64,000 nucleotides of DNA from Aeromonas cavernicola (GTDB taxonomy: Bacteria; Pseudomonadota; Gammaproteobacteria; Enterobacterales; Aeromonadaceae). Numbering within the stretch: position 1 is the first letter of the stretch; each line of letters opens with the position of its first letter. The translations under genes and the position numbers were made by a program. This document shows positions 21,906 to 29,312 of this stretch, piece after piece. Below the pieces are notes generated by a model. It did not search any database. It was not told where the DNA came from and saw only the letters and a program-made list of their open reading frames with translations. The DNA lies in contig NZ_PGGC01000081.1 of the NCBI RefSeq assembly GCF_002795305.1, positions 1 to 64,000 on the forward strand. The letters are read 5' to 3'.

Positions 21906-23042
21906 ATGGCTGAAGTAGTACTCAACAACGTTCGCAAAAATTACGATCCGGCTGTTCACAAGGACACCCTGCGCAGCATTAACCTCTCCATCAAGGAAGG
22001 GGAGTTCATCGTCTTCGTCGGCCCGTCTGGCTGTGGTAAATCCACCCTGCTGCGGATGATCGCGGGTCTGGAAGATATCACCAGCGGCGAGCTGACCATC
22101 GGTGGCAGCTATATGAATGACGTGCCGCCAGTTGAGCGCAATGTTGGTATGGTGTTCCAGTCCTACGCCCTCTATCCTCACATGAACATCTACGAGAACA
22201 TGGCCTTTGGCCTCAAGCTCAAGAAGATGGACAAGGAGAACATCCACAAGCGGGTGATGCGCGCCGCCGAGATCCTGGGCCTCGAGCCGCTGCTGGACAG
22301 AAAGCCGAAGGCGCTCTCCGGCGGTCAGCGTCAGCGGGTTGCCATCGGCCGCAGCATCGTGCAGCAACCGCAGGTGTTCCTGTTTGACGAGCCGCTCTCT
22401 AACCTCGACGCCGCCCTGCGGGTCAAGATGCGGATCGAGATCGCCAAGCTGCACAAAGAGCTCAACTCCACCATCATCTACGTGACCCACGATCAGGTGG
22501 AAGCGATGACCTTGGCTGATAAGATTGTGGTGCTGAGCCCGCTCAAGGCCGAAGCCGCCACCAACTTGGAGCAGTTTGGTTCACCGCTGGATCTCTACCA
22601 CAACCCGGACAACAAGTTCGTAGCGGGTTTTATCGGCTCTCCCAAGATGAACTTCCTCGCGGGCGAGTTGCTGGAGATTGGCGAGCAGGAGTGCGTGGTT
22701 AAGCTGAGCTCTGGCGATACCGTGCGTGCCCGAGTGGATGCCCGCAGTGGCGCTGTGGGTGACAAAGTAGAGCTCGGTATTCGTCCTGAACACTTATTCC
22801 CTCTCGATCACCCTCATGCACACAGTAAGGTGAGTGGTACGGTGCAGGTTGCTGAACATTTGGGGGCTGAATCGTTTGTTTACATGGACGTGGATGGTCA
22901 CGACTTTACGGTAAAAGCCAGCTCCGATGTGGATGTGGTGACCGGTCAGAGCTATAGCGTGGGTATTCCGGCCGAAGCCTGCTATCTCTTCGATGCCAAA
23001 GAGCAAGCGTTCCCCCGTACCGCCAAATATATCCGCAGCTGA
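21906..23042 (+). CDS. malK: Maltose ABC transporter ATPase MalK
   Basis: MalK powers maltose import and in E. coli also restrains MalT and receives EIIA-Glc inhibition. The 378-aa protein has Walker A GPSGCGKST (39-47), Q-loop VFQSYALYPHM, signature LSGGQRQR, Walker B VFLFDEPLSNLD and switch His in VTHDQVEA. The C-terminal TOBE/regulatory domain follows (about 240-378). The ATG at 21906 is chosen by homology to MalK starts; an upstream open frame from 21309 runs through malG out of frame. A GGGGGA/TCCCCC hairpin (21848-21866) precedes it. Having malK last in malEFGK differs from E. coli, where malK is divergent. Confidence 0.97.
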   Translation: MAEVVLNNVRKNYDPAVHKDTLRSINLSIKEGEFIVFVGPSGCGKSTLLRMIAGLEDITSGELTIGGSYMNDVPPVERNVGMVFQSYALYPHMNIYENMAFGLKLKKMDKENIHKRVMRAAEILGLEPLLDRKPKALSGGQRQRVAIGRSIVQQPQVFLFDEPLSNLDAALRVKMRIEIAKLHKELNSTIIYVTHDQVEAMTLADKIVVLSPLKAEAATNLEQFGSPLDLYHNPDNKFVAGFIGSPKMNFLAGELLEIGEQECVVKLSSGDTVRARVDARSGAVGDKVELGIRPEHLFPLDHPHAHSKVSGTVQVAEHLGAESFVYMDVDGHDFTVKASSDVDVVTGQSYSVGIPAEACYLFDAKEQAFPRTAKYIRS

Positions 23043-23087
23043 TGGGCACTGAGTAGACCAAGGTATTCGAACATCTTATTGCGGTTT

Positions 23088-23113
23088 GCCGGTCGTAAGA
23101 CCGGCTTTTTATT
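23088..23113 (+). terminator. malEFGK terminator
   Basis: The stem GCCGGTC-GTAA-GACCGGC is followed by TTTTTATTA, 45 bp after the malK stop. Confidence 0.9.
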
Positions 23114-23156
23114 ACCTGCCATTCTGCCACATGGGAGTAGTGATAGGATGCAGCAC

Positions 23157-23972
23157 TCAGGCCTTGAGCTCAGCGGTAATATCCGGCACAAACGTTTGGC
23201 AGGTCAAGGGGGGGCGATCATAGCCTTCAGTGCTGATAGGTGGCAGGGTGATGGGGTCGTAGTCAATCGCTTGGTAAGGCACTTTGCTAAGGAGGTGTGA
23301 GATACAATTAAGCCTCGCTCGGCGTTTTTCATCGGCGTCGACCACGAACCAAGGGCACTCCTCGATATCGGTATAGGTAAACATATCATCCTTGGCGCGG
23401 GAGTATTCGACCCAGCGTGAGCGAGATTGCAAATCCATCGGACTGAACTTCCATCGCTTGATAGGGGTGTTGATCCGCTCTTTAAAGCGCTTCTCCTGCT
23501 CCTCGTCGCTGACCGAGAACCAGTATTTGATCACCGTGATGCCGGAGCGGATCAGCATCCGCTCGAACTCGGGGCAGGTACGCAGAAACTCGCGATACTC
23601 GGCATCGCTGCAAAATCCCATCACCCGCTCGACCCCGGCTCGGTTGTACCAAGACCGATCAAACAGCACCATTTCACCCGCGGCGGGCAGGTGGGCCACG
23701 TAACGCTGAAAGTACCACTGGGAGCGCTCCCGATCAGAGGGTGCCGGTAGGGCGACGACTCGGCAAATCCTCGGGTTGAGTGGTTCGGTAATCGCCTTGA
23801 TGACACCCCCTTTACCGGCGGCGTCTCGTCCCTCGAATACCACCACCACTTTTAGCCCCTCCTGCTTGATCCACTCCTGCAGCTTGACCAGCTCCTCCTG
23901 CAGGTAAGCAAGATGGCACTCATAAGGTTTCCTATTGAGCCGTGGCGGTTTTTTACTTTTCTCCTTTACCAT
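23157..23972 (-). CDS. ppk2: Polyphosphate kinase 2 family protein
   Basis: PPK2 enzymes use polyphosphate to phosphorylate nucleotides (GDP/ADP, or AMP in some classes) and are unrelated to PPK1. The 271-aa single-domain length fits class I or III. Walker A is GRDAAGKGG (about 49-57) and the Walker B-like motif is FDRSWYNRAGVE (about 104-115). The lid region RFKERINTPIKRWKFSP follows. Substrate class cannot be decided by eye. It is convergent with malK, and AAGGAGAAAG precedes the start. Together with ppk-ppx about 17 kb away the organism has both synthesis and use branches of polyphosphate metabolism. Confidence 0.93.
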   Translation of the reverse strand: MVKEKSKKPPRLNRKPYECHLAYLQEELVKLQEWIKQEGLKVVVVFEGRDAAGKGGVIKAITEPLNPRICRVVALPAPSDRERSQWYFQRYVAHLPAAGEMVLFDRSWYNRAGVERVMGFCSDAEYREFLRTCPEFERMLIRSGITVIKYWFSVSDEEQEKRFKERINTPIKRWKFSPMDLQSRSRWVEYSRAKDDMFTYTDIEECPWFVVDADEKRRARLNCISHLLSKVPYQAIDYDPITLPPISTEGYDRPPLTCQTFVPDITAELKA

Positions 23973-24122
23973 CTCTTTCTCCTTGTTGAGGGGATTTTAA
24001 TCATGACTTATTTGAGTCGCACTTAGCTTGCCCTAGGTGAGCCTCATAGCCAAGAGGGGCGTGTTACACTGCCACCCCGTTAGTGAGTGAGAGAAGAGAA
24101 CGTGCAGCCATTTTCACTTTTG

Positions 24123-24227
24123 CCTCAGTGGTGGTCTACAGAACAAAACATCAAACGATTGACGACGATTTGAATTGCAGTTTCAGCATCAGTGGTGGGT
24201 GACAGGAGAAAATATGAAGCAATGGAT
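24123..24227 (+). repeat. Degenerate direct repeat at the start of the hydrolase gene
   Basis: Segments 24123-24163 and 24187-24227 match at 29 of 41 aligned positions, beginning CCTCAGTGGTGG and CATCAGTGGTGG. The second copy contains the ribosome site and start of the hydrolase. The first lies inside a 23-codon frame (GTG 24102 to TGA 24173) whose peptide contains QWWSTEQNIK. The equivalent frame of the second copy reads QWWVTGENMK. Confidence 0.6.
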
Positions 24228-25014
24228 CGAGATAGCGGGCCGCCGGATGGCTTATCTGGACGAGGGACAGGGCACTGCCGTGCTGTTTGGTCACAGCTAT
24301 CTATGGGACAGCGCCATGTGGGCGCCGCAAATCGAGGCGCTCAAGGGCAGCTATCGCTGCATCGTCCCCGAGCTGTGGGGCCACGGTGATTCCGACGTAC
24401 TCCCCGAAGGTGGCTGTACCTTGGCTACTCTGGCGCGCGATCACCTGGCGCTGCTCGATGCCCTCGGGGCCGACCAGTTCGTACTGGTAGGTCTCTCCAT
24501 CGGCGGCATGTGGGGCGTGGAGCTGGCGCGCATGGCACCCGCACGCCTCAAGGGGCTGGTACTGATGGACAGCTTTGTTGGCCTTGAGCCCCAGATCACC
24601 TGCGAACGTTATCTTGGGATGCTGGCGATGATTGAGCAAACCGGTGCCATATCGGCACCTCTCATCGAACAGGTGGCTCCCATCTTCTTTGCCAACCAGC
24701 CCGATGTCGCCTTGTTGGCCGATTTCAAGGCGCGCCTTGCTGCCTGGCCAAGCGAGAAGATTGCCACCATGGTCGCGGTGGGGCGTAGTTTTGTCACTCG
24801 TGAAGATCGTATCGAGTGGCTGGCAGAGATCGCTGTGCCTGCGCTGGTAATGACCGGCTGTGAGGACAAGGCGCGGCCAGTGTTAGAGGGGTATTTGATG
24901 GCCGAGGTACTGGGTTGCCCATTTAAAGAGATCCCCGCAGCCGGTCATATTGCTAGCCTCGAAAATCCGGTTTGGGTGAATGATCAACTGGATTCATTTT
25001 TGGCCAGCCTCTGA
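24214..25014 (+). CDS. Alpha/beta-fold hydrolase
   Basis: This is a 266-aa alpha/beta hydrolase of unknown substrate. An oxyanion-region HSYLWDSAMW follows strand 3. The nucleophile elbow GLSIGGMWG places Ser near residue 94. Asp is expected around the VMTGCEDKARP region, and His in AAGHIASLENP near residue 250 completes a triad. The order resembles 3-oxoadipate enol-lactonase or BioH-type esterases, but no pathway genes are adjacent. The start at 24214 is chosen because CAGGAGAAAAT lies directly upstream. A partial repeat of its 5' end precedes it. Confidence 0.85.
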   Translation: MKQWIEIAGRRMAYLDEGQGTAVLFGHSYLWDSAMWAPQIEALKGSYRCIVPELWGHGDSDVLPEGGCTLATLARDHLALLDALGADQFVLVGLSIGGMWGVELARMAPARLKGLVLMDSFVGLEPQITCERYLGMLAMIEQTGAISAPLIEQVAPIFFANQPDVALLADFKARLAAWPSEKIATMVAVGRSFVTREDRIEWLAEIAVPALVMTGCEDKARPVLEGYLMAEVLGCPFKEIPAAGHIASLENPVWVNDQLDSFLASL

Positions 25015-25145
25015 GGCAAACCTGCACCGACAAATAAGCCCCAGAGAGGTATACGGGGTGCCTGTTACGGGCGGTGATCGGTTGTGCTATCGCTGTCATG
25101 GCGAGTGAGATAACCCATCGGTGGTACTGCTACCCGCCCCTTGCA

Positions 25146-25391
25146 CTATTTTGCTGCAGCCTCGCTGGGGGCAGGGTGGATCATCAATACCAACGAGAGG
25201 GTGTCGCCTGTTGTTTGCAGCAAGGTGAGCTGATGACCCTGTCGTTGCAAGTAGGCTGGGATGTCCTGCTGTGAGCCTGGGTCAGCTAAGTGAAGCGTGA
25301 CTGTTTGGCCAGGTTTAGCGTGGCGTAACCAGAGCTTGAGCCGGATCAGCGGCTCGGGGCAACGCCAAGGGGTTAGATCGAGATGTTCCAT
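25146..25391 (-). CDS. TusA-like sulfurtransferase
   Basis: This 81-aa protein matches the TusA/SirA/YedF fold: an N-terminal LDLTPWRCPEPLIRLKLWL motif with the conserved CPxP cysteine (Cys11), then a beta-alpha-beta pattern. TusA proteins relay persulfide sulfur. Which branch this is (tRNA thiolation or another) cannot be told, since the C terminus is diverged and no dsrEFH-like genes are near. It is divergent from bepA with 128 bp between starts. Confidence 0.85.
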   Translation of the reverse strand: MEHLDLTPWRCPEPLIRLKLWLRHAKPGQTVTLHLADPGSQQDIPAYLQRQGHQLTLLQTTGDTLSLVLMIHPAPSEAAAK

Positions 25392-25519
25392 GAGCGCTCC
25401 TACCGATAGAAGGGGATGATTATGGCCATGAGATCAGCATGAAACAACGCTTGTGAGCCTTGAAGGGCAAAGGTATTCTGCCGATCTCCCGCGAGGGTCT
25501 GAATGGAGATTGAGATAAC

Positions 25520-26974
25520 GTGGCACGCTTTTCCCCTCTGATGGTATCGATTCCCCTGCTGGCCTCCTTGATGGGGGCTACCTTCCACGTCGCGGCGAAT
25601 AATCAGCTTCCTGACATCGGTACTGCTGGGGTGGCTGCGCTCCCCATCGAGCAGGAGGTGCGATACGGCAATGCCTTTATGCGTTTTGCACGGGCTGGTT
25701 TGCCTATCATTGATGACCCTGTTCTCAACCAATATATCGACGACTTAGGACAACGGCTGCTCTCTAATGCCGATGGGGTGCGTTTTCCATTTACCTTCTT
25801 TTTGGTTAACGATCCGACTATCAATGCTGCCGCGTTTCTCGGTGGGCGGGTCAAGGTGCACACCGGTCTGTTTCTCTACGCCGATAGCGAAAGTGAATTG
25901 GCCTCGGTATTGGCGCATGAGATCACTCACGTCACTCAGCGTCATATCGCCCGTTATATGGAGGCGCAAGCAAGCAGCTCTGCGGTGACCTTGGCAGGGC
26001 TAGTCGGCTCCATTGCACTGGCGGTGATCAACCCGACCGCCGGTATCGCCGCATTGCAGACAACCCTTGGGCTCTCTATGCAGTCGGCCATCAACTATAC
26101 CCGTGATAACGAGTATGAAGCTGACCGGATTGGCATGAAGGCACTGTATGATGCCGGTTTTGATCCCATGGGAATGGCCAACTTCTTTCAAAAGCTGGCG
26201 GCGGAGTATCGCTATGCCAGCAAGCCGCCTGAGATGCTATTGACCCACCCTTTGCCGGAGACTCGGATCAGCGAATCGCGCGCCAGAGCAAGCGGTTTTG
26301 GCCAACGTGAGCTCTCACCCAGCCTCGATTTTTGGTTGGCCAAGGTGCGGATTCAGGTGCGTTATGGCACTGATACGCCACAAGGATTACTGAGCTATTT
26401 TGAGTCACGTATCCAGAAAGGGGACTATCCGCTCAAGGATGCGGCCCTTTATGGTAAGGCGTTGGCGCTGTTGCAACTCAAACGCTACGACGAGGCTGAT
26501 CGGTTGATGCAGCAACTTGCTGCTCGTCATCCAGAAGATCTGTTTATTGTGGATGCGTTGACCGACATCGATCTGGCAAAGGATCGCAGCGCACAAGCCA
26601 TTGCCCGACTTGAGAAGTTTCGCAACAGAATGCCCGATAACGAGGTCATCATCATTAACTTGGGCAATGCCTACCTTGAGAGCAGTAATTATAAAAAGTC
26701 GATTGCTATTCTTGACCCTTATGCCCGAGCACATGAAGAGAACAGCTTAGCCTGGAACCTGCTGGCCGATGCGTATCGTCAAGCGGGTAAGATGACCGAG
26801 TTGCACATGGTTCGTGGAGAAATCCTCTCGTTGCGTGGTGAGTATCAGGCGGCTATTGATGAGTTGATCGTGGCCCGTGGCAGCACCACGGATCGAATGA
26901 CGTTAGCTCGGCTGGAAGCCCGTATCACTGAATTAGAGCGCGCCAAAAAGGATCTAGATAGCCTTAAGGGCTAG
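25520..26974 (+). CDS. bepA: Periplasmic metalloprotease/chaperone BepA (M48, TPR)
   Basis: BepA (YfgC) helps assemble LptD and degrades stalled outer-membrane proteins at the BAM complex. The 484-aa precursor has a signal peptide (cleavage near residue 26, VAA-NN), an M48 domain and C-terminal TPR repeats (about 300-480). Zinc ligands are HEITH (133-137) and the downstream Glu in NEYEADRIG. GTG 25520 is used as start because the signal peptide is complete from there and TGGAGAT lies upstream; ATG 25541 is an alternative. An ArsC-family gene lies downstream as in E. coli (yfgC-yfgD), but here a minus-strand gene intervenes. Confidence 0.94.
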   Translation: MARFSPLMVSIPLLASLMGATFHVAANNQLPDIGTAGVAALPIEQEVRYGNAFMRFARAGLPIIDDPVLNQYIDDLGQRLLSNADGVRFPFTFFLVNDPTINAAAFLGGRVKVHTGLFLYADSESELASVLAHEITHVTQRHIARYMEAQASSSAVTLAGLVGSIALAVINPTAGIAALQTTLGLSMQSAINYTRDNEYEADRIGMKALYDAGFDPMGMANFFQKLAAEYRYASKPPEMLLTHPLPETRISESRARASGFGQRELSPSLDFWLAKVRIQVRYGTDTPQGLLSYFESRIQKGDYPLKDAALYGKALALLQLKRYDEADRLMQQLAARHPEDLFIVDALTDIDLAKDRSAQAIARLEKFRNRMPDNEVIIINLGNAYLESSNYKKSIAILDPYARAHEENSLAWNLLADAYRQAGKMTELHMVRGEILSLRGEYQAAIDELIVARGSTTDRMTLARLEARITELERAKKDLDSLKG

Positions 26975-26995
26975 CGGTTTGGCACCGACATCAAG

Positions 26996-27034
26996 CAATA
27001 ACAAGGGGCGCACTTCCTGTGCCCCTTGTTATTG
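26996..27034. terminator. Terminator between bepA and the TlpA-like gene
   Basis: A 14-bp stem (CAATAACAAGGGGC and its complement) with an 11-base loop lies between convergent genes. T content is moderate on both sides. Confidence 0.75.
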
Positions 27035-27066
27035 GCCATATAGGCTTACTCGCTCAGTGTTACCGG

Positions 27067-27537
27067 CTAATCAGGCATAGCATGCACTTTTCTCTTGAGC
27101 TCCGTGATCTGGGGCTGGTCTAACTCGCCGATAAACGTGTCGATAAGTTCCCCTTTGCGGTCGAGCAGATAGCTGGTTGGGAGGCCACTGGGGCGAGGGA
27201 AGGGGAGTGATGCTGGATCATTAGCGAGCACCAGCGGTATCTGGATCTGATACTGCTGGGCCAGTTTGGCAAGATCAGCTACCGTCGTGGGATCATAGTT
27301 AATGGCCAATATGGCGATGTCGCCTTCTGCGGCGAGAGCATTAAGACGTGGCATCTCTCGCAGGCAAGGGGCACACCAGGGGGCGAAGTAGTTAATCAAC
27401 AGTGGTTTACCTTGGAATTCGGTCAGCGTGATAGGTTGCCCTTGGTGGTCGGTAAAAGTGGGGATTGGGCGGCAGGCTGCCAACAACCATGCCACCAAAA
27501 TAAGACCCATAAGGGAACTTGCTGATGTTAATTCCAT
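27067..27537 (-). CDS. TlpA-like thioredoxin-fold lipoprotein
   Basis: This 156-aa protein is predicted to be a membrane-anchored thiol oxidoreductase. The lipobox LLAAC puts the lipidated Cys at about residue 21. The thioredoxin fold carries the active site APWCAPC near residue 60 and the cis-Pro region SGLPTSYLLD. Such proteins reduce disulfides in periplasmic partners such as cytochrome c maturation factors; the partner here is unknown. The start at 27537 gives a compact lipoprotein signal peptide; an in-frame upstream codon at 27561 would add eight residues. It is divergent from the ArsC-family gene. Confidence 0.85.
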   Translation of the reverse strand: MELTSASSLMGLILVAWLLAACRPIPTFTDHQGQPITLTEFQGKPLLINYFAPWCAPCLREMPRLNALAAEGDIAILAINYDPTTVADLAKLAQQYQIQIPLVLANDPASLPFPRPSGLPTSYLLDRKGELIDTFIGELDQPQITELKRKVHAMPD

Positions 27538-27619
27538 GCTACAGCGGCTTACTCTGACCATTGCTTTCCCCTACAATAACGCCTTTTGCCATCCCATCTT
27601 GCTACCTCAGGGAGTTACC

Positions 27620-27970
27620 ATGAGCGAGACCAGAATCTACCACAATCCACGTTGCTCGAAGAGTCGAGAAACTTTGGCCTTGCTGACCGAGCAAGGGATT
27701 ACGCCTGAGGTGGTGCTCTATTTAGAGCAAGCCCCGAGCGAAGAAGAGATCTCCACCTTGCTAGTTCAGCTCGGCTTTAGCGACCCGCGTCAGCTGATGC
27801 GTACTAAAGAGGAGCTTTACCGTGAATTGGGGCTGGCCGAGGTGCATGGTGCCGCGCTGGTGCGTGCGATGCATGAGCATCCGAAGCTGATTGAGCGTCC
27901 CATCGTGATCAAAAATGGCCAAGCTCGAATTGGTCGTCCACCCGAGCAAGTGTTGGAGATCATCCAGTGA
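27620..27970 (+). CDS. ArsC-family reductase (YfgD-like)
   Basis: This 116-aa protein opens MSETRIYHNPRCSKSRETL. It carries the glutaredoxin-coupled ArsC cysteine (Cys12 in NPRCSKSR) and the RPIVIKNGQARIGRPPE C-terminal block with the anion-binding arginines. True arsenate reduction is unproven; there is no arsB or arsR nearby and the E. coli equivalent YfgD beside bepA is also unassigned. The start follows CAGGGAGTTACC. It overlaps the DUF2069 gene by four bases (GTGA). Confidence 0.92.
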   Translation: MSETRIYHNPRCSKSRETLALLTEQGITPEVVLYLEQAPSEEEISTLLVQLGFSDPRQLMRTKEELYRELGLAEVHGAALVRAMHEHPKLIERPIVIKNGQARIGRPPEQVLEIIQ

Positions 27971-28347
27971 CCACTTTTGCGGCTCGTTTGCTCACACTGC
28001 TTGGCTTTGTTGGTTTGCTGTGCTGGGTACTACTCTGGCATTTGTGGCTATCGCCCCACCCTGATCTGAATCCTTGGCTGCTGCCCGTGATCTGGACGGT
28101 GCCGCTGCTCTTTCCGCTGAAAGGGATACTCCAAGGTAATCCCTACACCCACGCGTGGGGCAATTTTGTGCTGATGCCCTATTTTCTTCATGCCTTGACC
28201 CTGATCACAACCGATGAAGGAGAGCGCGCACTGGCGGTGGTGGAGTTAGTGCTGACTACGTTAGCGTTTGTCGGCACGATCTATTATGCCCGTTTGCGTG
28301 GCCGTGAATTGGGGCTAAGCATTCGTAAATCGAAAGAGAATGGATGA
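27967..28347 (+). CDS. DUF2069 membrane protein
   Basis: This 126-aa protein of unknown function has about four transmembrane segments (roughly 8-30, 36-56, 65-85 and 92-112), with the DUF2069 pattern PLLFPLKGILQGNPYTHAW in the middle. It starts with GTG overlapping the ArsC-family stop, so the two are translationally coupled. This pairing is common in Vibrionales and Aeromonadales. Confidence 0.85.
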   Translation: MTTFAARLLTLLGFVGLLCWVLLWHLWLSPHPDLNPWLLPVIWTVPLLFPLKGILQGNPYTHAWGNFVLMPYFLHALTLITTDEGERALAVVELVLTTLAFVGTIYYARLRGRELGLSIRKSKENG

Positions 28348-28420
28348 GCCGTCATTGGTTTGATGCTCGCTTGGTGGTGGGTGATCTAGTTCTATTTTAT
28401 TGATTGTTATAAGGATAAAA

Positions 28421-29068
28421 ATGGACAGCGAGTTTTGGCATCAGCGTTGGCAAGAAAATCGGATCGGTTTTCACCAGCAGGAAGTTAACCGTTGGTTGCG
28501 ATCCTGCTGGCTGGGGGCACAGCCTCATGAACCGGTACTGGTTCCTCTATGCGGTAAATCCCACGACATGCTGTGGTTACATGAGCAGGGGCATCCTGTC
28601 GATGGTGTGGAGTTGTCTGCACTTGCCGCTGAGCAGTTTTTCAGTGACAACCAATTGGCTGTGCAAGTGAGTGAGATCGGGCCTTATCGCTGCTACCAGC
28701 ACCATCATTTGGCGCTTTATCAGGGCGATTTTTTCGCCGCCAAAGCGCTGGGACGTCGCTATCGGTTGGTGTATGACCGCGCGGCCTTGATTGCGTTACC
28801 AGCCAAGATGCGTCGGCAGTACGCGCAGCTGATTGCTCAATTAGTGGAAGTTGACGGAACGATCTTGCTGGTGACGCTGGAGTATCAGCCGGTTCAGCAG
28901 AGTCAGCCACCATTCTCTGTCAGTGAGCCAGAGGTTCGGGCCCTCTTTGCACAAAACTTTGAGATCGAACTGCTAGGGCGAGTGGCTGAGCCAGATCATC
29001 CCCGAGTACAAACGGGTGAGCTTAGTGCTTTTGATGAGGTGGCTTATCGATTAACTCGCCGTGGATAA
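28421..29068 (+). CDS. tpm: Thiopurine S-methyltransferase
   Basis: This SAM-dependent methyltransferase acts on thiopurines and, in some bacteria, on selenite or tellurite. The 215-aa length is typical of bacterial TPMT. The family signature MDSEFWHQRWQENRIGFHQ opens the protein, PVLVPLCGKSHDMLWL is the SAM-binding motif I, and VYDRAALIALP lies near motif IV. The start at 28421 has AAGGATAAAA upstream. It follows the DUF2069 gene after 73 bp and may be its own unit. Confidence 0.94.
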   Translation: MDSEFWHQRWQENRIGFHQQEVNRWLRSCWLGAQPHEPVLVPLCGKSHDMLWLHEQGHPVDGVELSALAAEQFFSDNQLAVQVSEIGPYRCYQHHHLALYQGDFFAAKALGRRYRLVYDRAALIALPAKMRRQYAQLIAQLVEVDGTILLVTLEYQPVQQSQPPFSVSEPEVRALFAQNFEIELLGRVAEPDHPRVQTGELSAFDEVAYRLTRRG

Positions 29069-29266
29069 GGGGGGACGGAAATTCGGGCGGCTTGCTTGAT
29101 GCAGATCAACAGGATGCAGTAACTGCGTGGATAAAATAAACACGTTTTTGCAGTGGCCAAGGTTAATGGCGAGGTGCACAGGCGCTGAAGGCGATTGACT
29201 GACACTGCATTTTCACGCTCATGTTCATGTTTGGCGGTGTTTACCGCATTTGTGATGGTTTTTTCC

Positions 29267-29294
29267 AGCCGACCTAATAAGGTCGGCTTTTTTA
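29267..29294 (+). terminator. tpm terminator
   Basis: The stem AGCCGACCT-AATA-AGGTCGGCT is followed by TTTTTTAT. It lies 200 bp after tpm, directly before the convergent protease gene. Confidence 0.88.
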
Positions 29295-29312
29295 TGAGCG
29301 CAGGCGCCTCGA

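Noticed and set aside
27620-27970. Arsenic resistance locus
   Set aside because: An ArsC-family gene is present, but no arsR, arsB or acr3 is near and the position is that of yfgD beside bepA.
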